From assembly GCF_018390645.1 (NCBI RefSeq), contig NZ_JAHBGC010000020.1, positions 62,001 to 126,000 on the forward strand: a stretch of DNA of 64,000 bases, written 5' to 3'. The translations under genes and the position numbers were made by a program. Positions 55,392-64,000 of this stretch are shown here, piece after piece. Each line of letters opens with the position of its first letter. Within the stretch, counting starts at the first letter, position 1. This DNA comes from Ancylobacter dichloromethanicus (lineage in GTDB: Bacteria > Pseudomonadota > Alphaproteobacteria > Rhizobiales > Xanthobacteraceae). The notes under the pieces were generated by a model. The model searched no databases and was not told the origin of the DNA. It was given only the letters and a program-made list of their open reading frames with translations.

Positions 55392-56393
55392 CTATGATTT
55401 GCCGATGATGCCGCGCGGCTGCCGGGCCGCGGCGGCGAGCGCCCGCAGCGCGGCGCGCAGCCATGCCCGCGCGCCGCGCGAAGGTCGCCCTGTGGCGGGG
55501 GCGGCGAGGGCGGCGCGGCCGGCGGATTCCGCGTCGCGGGCGTGCCGGAAGGCGCGGGCCGCGCCCTGCGGGTCGGGATGTCCCCCGAGCCCCTGCGCCA
55601 GCCCGGCGCCGAGCGCGCGCAGATCCTGCGGCGCGCCGCTCTCCGCCGCCCGTTCCAGCGCCCGCAGGGCGAGGCGGTGCAGTTGCGGGTGGGGGGCGCC
55701 GCGCAACGCTGCGCCGACATGGCGGCAGAAGGCCGGCACGCCGGCCTCGATGGAGCGGGCGAACCAGATCCGGGCCACGTCGAGCCGCCCGGTGCGCTCC
55801 AGCAGCAGGCGGGCATAGTCGAACTGGCCCCGGTAGTCGCCGCCCTCGGCGCCCCGCCGGTACCAGCGCAGCGCCGCCGCCGGCCGGGCCGGGCGGTCCC
55901 AGCCGAGTTCGAGATAGCGGCCGACCATGGTCATGGCCTTGGCATTTCCACCCCGGGCGGCGCGCGCGTACCAGCGCAGCGCCTGCGCGCGGTCGGCCAC
56001 GGTGCCCCGGCCATCGAGCAGCAGCGTGGCGAGGTTGAACTGCGCCCAGCCATGGCCGGCTTCCGCCGCCTGACGATAATAGGGCGCCGCGCGCGCGGAA
56101 TCGGCGGCCACGCCCCAGCCGAGTTCGTGGCACCGCCCGACCATGTTCAGTCCCTCGGCGCTGCCAGCGGCGGCGGCGACGTGGAACCAGCGCAGGGCGG
56201 CTTCGGGGTCCCGCGCCACGCCGTGCCCGTCCACCAGCATCTGGCCCCAGGCGATCTGGGCATTGACGATTCCGTTCAGCGCCGCCGCCTCCACCCAGCG
56301 GGCGGCCTGGCGGGGGTTCTCACTGATGCGCGCGTGCAACAGTTCGGGGCCGATCTGTGTCAGCTCTGTGAAGGAAATCCAGCCGTCCCGCAT
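55392..56393 (-). CDS. Sel1-like repeat protein
   Basis: 333 residues beginning MRDGWISFTELTQIG. Six or more Sel1 repeats run through it, with phrases such as GVARDPEAALRWFHVAAAAG, YYRQAAEAGHGWAQFNLATL and AKAMTMVGRYLELGW; the tail is Arg/Ala-rich. Sel1 proteins mediate protein contacts. It is divergent from a TonB receptor and near a PKHD dioxygenase, an arrangement found in iron-uptake clusters. The start is uncertain: an ATG at 56453 has weaker context. Confidence 0.85.
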   Translation of the reverse strand: MRDGWISFTELTQIGPELLHARISENPRQAARWVEAAALNGIVNAQIAWGQMLVDGHGVARDPEAALRWFHVAAAAGSAEGLNMVGRCHELGWGVAADSARAAPYYRQAAEAGHGWAQFNLATLLLDGRGTVADRAQALRWYARAARGGNAKAMTMVGRYLELGWDRPARPAAALRWYRRGAEGGDYRGQFDYARLLLERTGRLDVARIWFARSIEAGVPAFCRHVGAALRGAPHPQLHRLALRALERAAESGAPQDLRALGAGLAQGLGGHPDPQGAARAFRHARDAESAGRAALAAPATGRPSRGARAWLRAALRALAAAARQPRGIIGKS

Positions 56394-56453
56394 GCCGTTG
56401 CCGCCGTTCTGCGCGTGCCCGCGCGGCCGTATTGGCGCGCACGGGCCGTTCAT

Positions 56454-56648
56454 TATCCTTGTTCCGTATAATCTCAATAGCGAAATGTTCTGGAGGGATG
56501 GGTATAGGCTGTGTTTTGAATAATTAAAAACTACTGTTTTTAGCTATTCTACCTTGTCTATGTTGGAACACATAAAAAACATAACGTTTGAAGCGCTTTG
56601 GATTCGTGGATATGAGCAAAAAAACGAAACATAAGGGGCTGGGATCAG
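56454..56648. promoter_or_regulatory. AT-rich divergent region upstream of TonB receptor
   Basis: About 195 nt, much lower GC than the neighbourhood (for example AATAATTAAAAACTACTG, then TTTTTAGCTATTCTACC). The second element resembles half of an Irr or Fur-type box (TTTAGAA-like), but the match is incomplete. AAGGGG lies upstream of ATG 56649. Confidence 0.4.
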
Positions 56649-58976
56649 ATGAAGACCTTGAGGACGCTGCGCGATACTTCCCCCAACGCGGCCTGGACGG
56701 CGGGGCTCGCCGTGACCATGTCGGCGCTGCCGATGTTCGCCGCGCAGGCGCAGCAGGCGGCGACGCCCGCCACCGGGGAAGAACTGCCGACCGTGACGGT
56801 CGAAGGTGAAAACGCGCAGGCGAACACGCTGGAGGCCACGACCGGCATTTCGCGCCTGCCCGGCCGGGTCCAGGACATCCCGCAGACCGTTCAGGTCATC
56901 ACCCAGCAGACCATGCAGGAACAGGGCGTGACCACGCTCGAACAGGCGCTGCGCAACGTGCCGGGTGTCACCGTCGGCATTGGCGAGGGCGGCGGCGGCA
57001 TGAATGGCGACCAGTTCCGCATCCGCGGCTTCCAGTCCAAGGGCGACGTCTACATCAACGGCCTGCGCGATTTCGGCGTCTATGTGCGCGACAGCTTCGC
57101 CTATGAGAGCGTCGAGGTGCTCAAGGGCCCGTCTTCCGAGAGCTTCGGCGCCGGCACCACCGGCGGCGCGATCAACTCCACGCTCAAGCAGGCGCATCTC
57201 GGCGACAAGACCGACATCGAGGGCCAGTTCGGTACCGGCCCGCTCTATCGCGGCGTGTTCGACATCAACAAGCAGCTCGACGAGACCACCGCCCTGCGCG
57301 TCGTCGGCATGGTCAACGAGCAGGACGTGGCCGACCGCGACCATGTCGAATCGAACCGCTACGGCATCATGGCCGATCTCGGCTTCGGCCTCGGCACCGA
57401 CCAGACCCTGCACCTGAACTATCTCTACCAGAACGGCTCGCGCACCCCCGATTACGGCGTGCCGATCGTCACGCCGAAATATGGCGACGTCGCGCGCTAC
57501 GGCTCGCTCGGCAAGCCGGTGACCGAGTGGGGCGTCCCGCGCTCCACCTTCTACGGCAAGGTGACGGACCACGACGACACCGAAGCCAACATGTTCACCG
57601 CCAACTTCAGGCGCGAGGTGAACGACTGGCTGACCATCACCAACGATTCGCGCGTCGGCTATTACACCCGCAACTTCGCCACCACGGTGCCGGGCTGCTC
57701 GAACGGCGGTGCGCGTGGTCAGGAGCCGACCGAGGCGCAGTACGATGGCAGCTGCGTCCATGAGTTCCTGAACGGCGGGAACCCGGATATCTCCTTCGGC
57801 GGCGGCAATCCGGGCTTCGACCAGACCAGCTGGTCGGGCCAGAACGTCACCACCGCCATCGCCAAGTTCAACACCGGCTTCCTGCGCCACGAAGTGGTGG
57901 CCGGCATCGACATGTACATCGTCGACGACGAGCGCACGCTGATCTCGGTGGCCGGCGACAAGGGCACCTCCACCATCAGGAACCCGATCTACGCCAACAC
58001 CACCGGCTATTTCCTCTACGCGAACCCGCTCGGCAACAATGGCCAGCGGGAGTCGACCGCAACCGATTTCGGCGCCTTCGTCAGTGACCGCATCTGGCTG
58101 ACCGAGCAGCTCTCGATCCTCGGCGGTATCCGCTACGACAGCTACTCGGCCGACTACAGCTTCTGGTGCGTGGGCGCCACCTGCGCCAACGGCAGCGACA
58201 GCTGGACCAACGCCGAGAGCACCACCCAGTTCTCCAGCCCGAAGGCGAGCGTCATCTGGGAGCCGACGGCGAACCAGACCTACTATGCCTCCTGGGCGCG
58301 CTCCTACTCGCCGCAGGGCATGTTCCCGACCAACGACATCACCGTGGTCAACCCGACGCAGAACAACCTTGAGCCGGAAGAGAACGAGACCTACGAGATC
58401 GGCTTCAAGGTCTCGACGCCGGACGGACGGCTCGGCTTCACCGGTTCGCTGTTCCGGGTCGACAAGAGCAATGCCTACTATGTCGATCCCATCACCTTCG
58501 ACACCGTCGAGACCGGCGAGAACCAGCGCGTGCAGGGCGTCGAGCTGGGCATGACCGGCAACATCACCCGCGCCTGGACCATCCAGGCCGCCTATGCCTA
58601 TTACGACAGCGAGATCCAGACCTCGACGACGGCGAGCTATATCGGCAACGACGTGCCCTTCGTCTCGGAGAACAATTTCACGCTCTGGACCACCTATGAG
58701 CTGACCCAGGACGTGCTGACGCAGGTCCCGGGCAAGCTGATGATCGGCGGCGGCATAACCTATGCCAGCGAGTACTACACCAACAGCGCCAACACCGCGA
58801 TCATCCCGGAAACCTTCTCGCTGGATGCGCTCATTTCCTACGAATACGAGAACTACCGCATCGCGCTGAACGCCTACAACCTGACCGACGAGCTGAACTA
58901 CGCGGCCGGCTGGGGCAATCGCGCCGTGCCTTCCGCCGGGCGCACCTTTACCCTCACCGTGGGGGCGACCTTCTGA
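56649..58976 (+). CDS. TonB-dependent ferric-siderophore receptor (Fiu/CirA-like)
   Basis: 775-residue outer-membrane receptor. Signal peptide ends ...FAAQAQQ; the plug domain holds IPQTVQVITQQTMQEQG, EQALRNVPGVTVG, FRIRGFQSKGDVYINGLRDF and GTTGGAINSTLKQ. A 22-strand barrel follows, ending with a terminal Phe (FTLTVGATF). The shape and neighbours suggest a catecholate siderophore receptor. PKHD dioxygenase follows at 59063. Confidence 0.92.
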   Translation: MKTLRTLRDTSPNAAWTAGLAVTMSALPMFAAQAQQAATPATGEELPTVTVEGENAQANTLEATTGISRLPGRVQDIPQTVQVITQQTMQEQGVTTLEQALRNVPGVTVGIGEGGGGMNGDQFRIRGFQSKGDVYINGLRDFGVYVRDSFAYESVEVLKGPSSESFGAGTTGGAINSTLKQAHLGDKTDIEGQFGTGPLYRGVFDINKQLDETTALRVVGMVNEQDVADRDHVESNRYGIMADLGFGLGTDQTLHLNYLYQNGSRTPDYGVPIVTPKYGDVARYGSLGKPVTEWGVPRSTFYGKVTDHDDTEANMFTANFRREVNDWLTITNDSRVGYYTRNFATTVPGCSNGGARGQEPTEAQYDGSCVHEFLNGGNPDISFGGGNPGFDQTSWSGQNVTTAIAKFNTGFLRHEVVAGIDMYIVDDERTLISVAGDKGTSTIRNPIYANTTGYFLYANPLGNNGQRESTATDFGAFVSDRIWLTEQLSILGGIRYDSYSADYSFWCVGATCANGSDSWTNAESTTQFSSPKASVIWEPTANQTYYASWARSYSPQGMFPTNDITVVNPTQNNLEPEENETYEIGFKVSTPDGRLGFTGSLFRVDKSNAYYVDPITFDTVETGENQRVQGVELGMTGNITRAWTIQAAYAYYDSEIQTSTTASYIGNDVPFVSENNFTLWTTYELTQDVLTQVPGKLMIGGGITYASEYYTNSANTAIIPETFSLDALISYEYENYRIALNAYNLTDELNYAAGWGNRAVPSAGRTFTLTVGATF

Positions 58977-59062
58977 TCGCCGCGATCACGACGTGACCGT
59001 CGCATCTCGGGGGAAGGCCGCTGTGCCGGCTTTCCCCCTCTTTTCGTTGAACGGACCGAGCG

Positions 59063-59746
59063 ATGCTGATCCAGATTCCGGACATCCTGACCCCCGATGA
59101 AGTGGCCCGTTGCCGGCGCGTGCTGGAGGCCTCGCCATGGGTGGACGGGCGCGTCACCGCCGGCCAGCAGGCGGCGCTGAGCAAGCTCAACCTGCAGATT
59201 CCGGTGGAGTCGAAAGAGGCGGCCGAGCTGGGCGACATCGTGCTGCGGGCGCTGGGGCGCAACCCGATCTTCAATTCGGCGGTGATGCCGCTGCGCGTGC
59301 TGCCGCCGATGTTCAACCGCTACGATGTCGGCATGAAGTTCGGCGCCCATGTCGACGGCTCGATCCGCGCCGTTCCCGGCACCGGCATGCGGATGCGGGC
59401 GGATGTCTCCACCACCATCTTCCTGACCGCGCCGGAGGAATATGACGGCGGCGAACTCGTCATCGAGGACACCTATGGCGCTCATGAGGTGAAGCTGCCG
59501 GCGGGGCACGCGGTGGTCTATCCCGCCGCCAGCCTGCACAGCGTCAACGAGATCACCCGCGGCAGCCGCTGGGGCTCGTTCTTCTGGTCACAGTCGATGA
59601 TCAAGGACCAGGAGCGGCGCACCATGCTCTATGACCTCGACCGCGCCATCATGGGCACGCGGGCGAGGCTGCCGGACGACGACCCCAGCGTGCTGTCGCT
59701 GGCCAATGTCTATCACAACCTGCTGCGCCACTGGGCCGAACTGTGA
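59063..59746 (+). CDS. PKHD-type Fe(II)/2-oxoglutarate dioxygenase (PiuC/YbiX family)
   Basis: 227 residues. Fe ligands His96 and Asp98 (GAHVDGSI) and His159 ([15 protein letters not shown]) with the 2-oxoglutarate-binding Arg following. The N-terminus begins [15 protein letters not shown]. Members are linked to iron uptake operons beside Fiu-like receptors, as here. Substrate is unknown. Confidence 0.92.
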   Translation: MLIQIPDILTPDEVARCRRVLEASPWVDGRVTAGQQAALSKLNLQIPVESKEAAELGDIVLRALGRNPIFNSAVMPLRVLPPMFNRYDVGMKFGAHVDGSIRAVPGTGMRMRADVSTTIFLTAPEEYDGGELVIEDTYGAHEVKLPAGHAVVYPAASLHSVNEITRGSRWGSFFWSQSMIKDQERRTMLYDLDRAIMGTRARLPDDDPSVLSLANVYHNLLRHWAEL

Positions 59747-59819
59747 GGCCCACGGAAGCCGGCCATTGACGGCGGCCGGCCGGCGGTGATGCTCGGCGCA
59801 TCGCAACCGGAATCCCCCC

Positions 59820-60185
59820 ATGCCCGCTCTGTCGTCGCTGCTGCCGCCCACGCTGACGCCGATCCTGCTGCTGTTCGCCTCCAACGTCTTCATGACGTTC
59901 GCCTGGTACGGCCATCTCAAGCACAAATCGTCGCCGCTGCTGATCGCCATACTGGCGAGCTGGGGCATCGCCTTCTTCGAGTACTGCCTCGCCGTGCCGG
60001 CCAACCGCTACGGCTCCGCGGTCTATTCGACGGTGGAACTCAAGACCATGCAGGAAGTCATCACCCTGGTGGTGTTCGCCGGCTTCTCGGTGCTGTGGCT
60101 GAAGGAGCCGTTCCACTGGAACCACCTGATCGGCTTCGGCTTCATCGCGCTGGGCGCGTTCTTCATCTTCCAGAAATGGACGTGA
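59820..60185 (+). CDS. DUF486 (DMT-like) small membrane protein
   Basis: 121 residues, four predicted helices: MFASNVFMTFAWYGHLKH-like N-terminus, ASWGIAFFEYCLAVPANR, VVFAGFSVLWLKEPFHWNH, and a C-terminal helix. This is the DUF486 family of inner-membrane proteins; function unknown. Confidence 0.9.
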   Translation: MPALSSLLPPTLTPILLLFASNVFMTFAWYGHLKHKSSPLLIAILASWGIAFFEYCLAVPANRYGSAVYSTVELKTMQEVITLVVFAGFSVLWLKEPFHWNHLIGFGFIALGAFFIFQKWT

Positions 60186-60188
60186 GGC

Positions 60189-61427
60189 TCAGTCCGCCGG
60201 GGCGACGCGCAGCAGGCGCCCGTTGGAGGGATCGTCGGTGAGCAGCCACAGCGCGTCGTCCGGTCCCTGGCGGACGTCGCGGATGCGGGCATTGAGGCCG
60301 CCAAGCAGTACTTCCTCCCCGGTGACGCGTTCGCGCGCCGCGTCGAGCCGCAGCCGCACCAGCCGCGTGCCGGCGAGGCCACCGGCGAACAGGTCGCCCT
60401 TCCATTCGGGCATCAGCGTGCCGGTGTAGAAGGCGAGGCCCGAGGGGGCGAAAGAGGGGTCCCAGTATTTCACCGGCTGTTCCATCCCCGGCTTTTCCGT
60501 GCCTTCGCCGATCTTGGCGCCGGAATAGTCGCGGCCATAGGAAATGACCGGCCAGCCATAGTTCCTGCCGGCCTGCGGACGGTTCAACTCGTCGCCGCCG
60601 CGCGCGCCGTGCTCGATGGTCCACAACCGTCCGGTGGCGGGGTCGAGCGCCGCCCCCTGCACGTTGCGGTGGCCGTAGCTCCAGATCTCCGGCCGCGCGC
60701 CGTTGCGCCCGCGGAACGGGTTATCGTTCGGCGCCGTGCCATCCGGGGTAATGCGGACGATCTTGCCGATGTGGTTGGAGAGATTCTGCGCCTGCTCGCG
60801 CTGCGAGTAGCGGTCGCCCAGCGTGACGAAGAGCGTGCCGTCGCGGGCGAAGACCAGCCGCGAGCCGTAATGATTGCTGCCGCCCGCCGCCGGCGACTGG
60901 CGGAAGATCACCTCGACATCCTCCAGCCGGGCGTCGCCGCCCATCTCGACCAGCCGCCCGCGCGCCACCGAAGTGCCGGAGGCGCCCTCGCGCGGCTCGG
61001 CATAGGAGAGGAAGATAAGCCGGCTACTATCGAAATCCGGCGCCAGCGCCACATCGAGCAGGCCGCCCTGTCCGCGGGCGAACACCGGCGGCACGCCGGC
61101 CACCGGGGCGGAGACGGTGCCGCTCCTGCTGACGATGCGCAACGCCCCGGGCCGCTCGGTCACCAGCATGCGGCCGTCGGGCAGGAAGGCGAGGCCCCAG
61201 GGGCTGCGCAGCCCCCCGGCGACGGTCTCGACACTCAGCGGGCCGATGGAGGAGGGCACCTGCACCGGCGCCTGCAGCGATTGCGCGGCGGCCGGAACGG
61301 CGGCCGGCGTGGCGGCAAGGCAGGTCACCAGGACGAGTGAGGCGAGCAGCCGGCCGGCGAAGCTGGCCGGAGGGCGGGCCAGGACACCGGCCAGGACACG
61401 GACCAGGGTGTGTATCGGCGGACTCAC
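60189..61427 (-). CDS. PQQ-dependent aldose/sugar dehydrogenase (YliI/Asd type)
   Basis: 412 residues: signal peptide ([20 protein letters not shown]), then a six-bladed propeller: [64 protein letters not shown], and the C-terminal [15 protein letters not shown]. Periplasmic oxidoreductase of soluble glucose dehydrogenase type. No PQQ biosynthesis gene is in the window. Confidence 0.92.
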   Translation of the reverse strand: MSPPIHTLVRVLAGVLARPPASFAGRLLASLVLVTCLAATPAAVPAAAQSLQAPVQVPSSIGPLSVETVAGGLRSPWGLAFLPDGRMLVTERPGALRIVSRSGTVSAPVAGVPPVFARGQGGLLDVALAPDFDSSRLIFLSYAEPREGASGTSVARGRLVEMGGDARLEDVEVIFRQSPAAGGSNHYGSRLVFARDGTLFVTLGDRYSQREQAQNLSNHIGKIVRITPDGTAPNDNPFRGRNGARPEIWSYGHRNVQGAALDPATGRLWTIEHGARGGDELNRPQAGRNYGWPVISYGRDYSGAKIGEGTEKPGMEQPVKYWDPSFAPSGLAFYTGTLMPEWKGDLFAGGLAGTRLVRLRLDAARERVTGEEVLLGGLNARIRDVRQGPDDALWLLTDDPSNGRLLRVAPAD

Positions 61428-61561
61428 GGGGCGCTCCGGGTTCGATTCCGAACCGTATGGTTAGAGCACCTGGCGCAGCGCGCCAACCGGCGACAGCCGC
61501 ATAATGCCGTTACGGAACAGGGACGGGGCGCGGCGGCGCGCCCGGCGGTCACCGGCTGATT

Positions 61562-61906
61562 TCAGCCCTGCCGCCGGTCGATACGGGACCACTGGCCGGC
61601 GCTCTGCAGCGTGTTGCGCAGCATGAAGGTGGTGAGGCCGCACAGGCCGACAAAGGCCGCCAGCAGCACGGCGCCGACAGCAAGGCGCCCGTCCGAGGCG
61701 GCACCATGGGTGATCTCGAAGGCGGAAGCCCGCTGCAGGCCGAACATGCACAGCACAGCGACGATGGCGAAGGTCAGCGACAATACGACGCCGGCTTCCA
61801 TGGCGGCACGTCGCAGCCGCCGGCCAGCCGTATGGCGCGTCGCGTCGGCCTTGCCGCTGCGGGGCGCTGGGGAGGCAGGTATCTGGCTCGACATCTGGTC
61901 CGACAT
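61562..61906 (-). CDS. Small membrane protein of unknown function
   Basis: 114 residues starting MSDQMSSQIPASPAPRSGKA, with a basic stretch, two transmembrane helices (VVLSLTFAIVAVLCMFGL and VGAVLLAAFVGLCGLTTFML), and a short tail. GAAGGGAG lies upstream of ATG 61906. No family recognised. Confidence 0.65.
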   Translation of the reverse strand: MSDQMSSQIPASPAPRSGKADATRHTAGRRLRRAAMEAGVVLSLTFAIVAVLCMFGLQRASAFEITHGAASDGRLAVGAVLLAAFVGLCGLTTFMLRNTLQSAGQWSRIDRRQG

Positions 61907-62036
61907 GGCGAACTCCCTTCGATCCGTCCGGGCTGGTGCCCCTTTGGTGACGGTAAGTTGGGAGGGGAAGGCGGCTCCGGCTGGACGCCGGTTTGCGCAA
62001 GCCGGTGCCATTTCGGGGCCATTTCGAGGCAATTGG

Positions 62037-62678
62037 TTAAGCGATGTTAACCTGTCGGGCGACGTCTTCCGGGCGCCACTCCATGCCGACATGGCCGGGC
62101 TGTGCCGCCACCCGGTCGAGCCAGCCACGCAGGGCCGGGAAGGAGCCGAGATCGAAGTCGCCTTCCTGTGCCAGATGGGTATGGGCATAGAGCGCGATAT
62201 CGGCGACGGTCAGGGTGCCGTCGATGAAGAAGGGGCGGCGTGCGAGGTGGCGTTCCATGACGCCCAGCGCGGCATAGCCTTCCTCCATCCAGCGGTCGAT
62301 GTCGTGGGTGCGCAGGTCGCGCCCGCCGCGCACCAGCCTGAGCCAGAAGCGCGCCGCGCCGATGGAGGAATCGACGCTGTGCTGCTCGAAGAACATCCAG
62401 CGCAGCGCCTCCGCCCGCCCCAGCGGATCGTTGGGCAGCAATGGCGTGCCGTCGGCGAGGTAGAACAGGATGGCGTTGGATTCCGGCAGGTAGCGTCCGC
62501 CCGGCAGTTCCAGCAGCGGCACCCGGCCTTCCGGGTTCCTCATCAGGAATTCGGGCGTGCGGTTCTCCCCGCGCAGCAGGTCGACATCGACCAGCTCGAA
62601 CGGCAGGCCGAGCCGGGAGAGCAGCAGCCGCACCTTGTAGGAGTTGCCGGAACTCTGCATGGCGTAGATCTTGAGCAT
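62037..62678 (-). CDS. Glutathione S-transferase family protein
   Basis: 213 residues. N-terminal thioredoxin fold MLKIYAMQSSGNSYKVRLLL, then NPEGRVPLLEL (cis-Pro) and YLPESNAILFYLAD (glutathione gamma-glutamyl contact). Helical C-terminal domain includes FFIDGTLTVADIALYAHTH. Substrate unknown; it differs clearly from the GST at 5423. Confidence 0.9.
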   Translation of the reverse strand: MLKIYAMQSSGNSYKVRLLLSRLGLPFELVDVDLLRGENRTPEFLMRNPEGRVPLLELPGGRYLPESNAILFYLADGTPLLPNDPLGRAEALRWMFFEQHSVDSSIGAARFWLRLVRGGRDLRTHDIDRWMEEGYAALGVMERHLARRPFFIDGTLTVADIALYAHTHLAQEGDFDLGSFPALRGWLDRVAAQPGHVGMEWRPEDVARQVNIA

Positions 62679-62753
62679 GCAGAAAACTCCGGCAGATCGG
62701 TCTCGAAAGGCACCGCTTCAGGAAATCGCGGTGCCGACGCCGCTCGCAGGTAG

Positions 62754-64000
<1,247 letters not shown>

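Noticed and set aside
56588-56809. Short frame overlapping the TonB receptor start
   Set aside because: Out of frame with the receptor, no homology pattern, and covers the real signal peptide coding region.

Overview
The window is about 64 kb of high-GC bacterial chromosome. Gene content points to an alphaproteobacterium of the order Hyphomicrobiales (Rhizobiales), plausibly Xanthobacteraceae-like. The clues are paired Omp25/Omp31-type porins, a Tim44-domain protein, FmdA/FmdB beside a urea-type ABC transporter, a PhaA/MnhA-B fusion antiporter, and the intergenic repeat families typical of this order. The organism assignment is inference from gene content; no rRNA is present. I see no phage, IS element, plasmid gene or CRISPR array, so this looks like ordinary chromosome.

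Layout. 1-5.4 kb: 5' part of uvrC, an EamA exporter, an SDR reductase, and two tandem outer-membrane beta-barrel genes with terminators. 5.4-9.1 kb: GST, cold-shock protein, rlmJ, RNase T2 coupled to an unknown secreted protein, cupin. 9.1-11.6 kb: NCS2 permease plus isochorismatase-type amidohydrolase. 11.9-16.7 kb: uvrB, two DUF genes, a Tim44-like protein and a 57-aa small protein. 17.1-23.3 kb: ppc, a BKACE-family gene, a YaiI-family gene, an unusual small transcription unit with a perfect Shine-Dalgarno sequence, and ggt. 23.6-35.2 kb: a short-chain amide/urea module (fmdB, fmdA, urtEDCBA) divergent from a hybrid histidine kinase whose sensor is an entire NCS1-type permease, plus its LuxR-type response regulator. 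35.2-39.4 kb: aldehyde dehydrogenase with DUF779, a good sigma-54 promoter, and a divergent AcoR-like activator. 39.4-46 kb: the six-gene Mnh/Pha cation/proton antiporter operon and a small HTH gene. 46.2-53 kb: UvrD-like helicase, small secreted proteins, a PhnA-like protein, ilvD and small unknowns. 53.2-64 kb: tRNA-Ile2(CAU), a SIMPL protein, a lipid-kinase-like protein, an iron cluster (Sel1 protein, TonB receptor, PKHD dioxygenase), DUF486, PQQ sugar dehydrogenase, GST, and the 5' part of an aspartate aminotransferase gene.

How parts fit together. The strongest theme is scavenging of small nitrogen compounds. UrtABCDE would import urea or amides, FmdA would hydrolyse formamide or similar amides to ammonia, and the adjacent permease-kinase and LuxR regulator probably sense the substrate. 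A perfect inverted repeat upstream of urtA is a candidate binding site for that regulator. The isochorismatase/NCS2 pair may be a second route of this kind. The other coherent modules are sigma-54-controlled aldehyde oxidation, Na+ or K+/H+ antiport, and ferric-siderophore uptake.

Limits. All calls come from reading the sequence and family knowledge, without database searches. Start codons were chosen from Shine-Dalgarno spacing and family length. The most unusual items are the permease-kinase fusion with its ten-cysteine cluster, the 25-codon ORF whose ribosome-binding site is complementary to the whole 16S 3' tail, and several small uncharacterised proteins.
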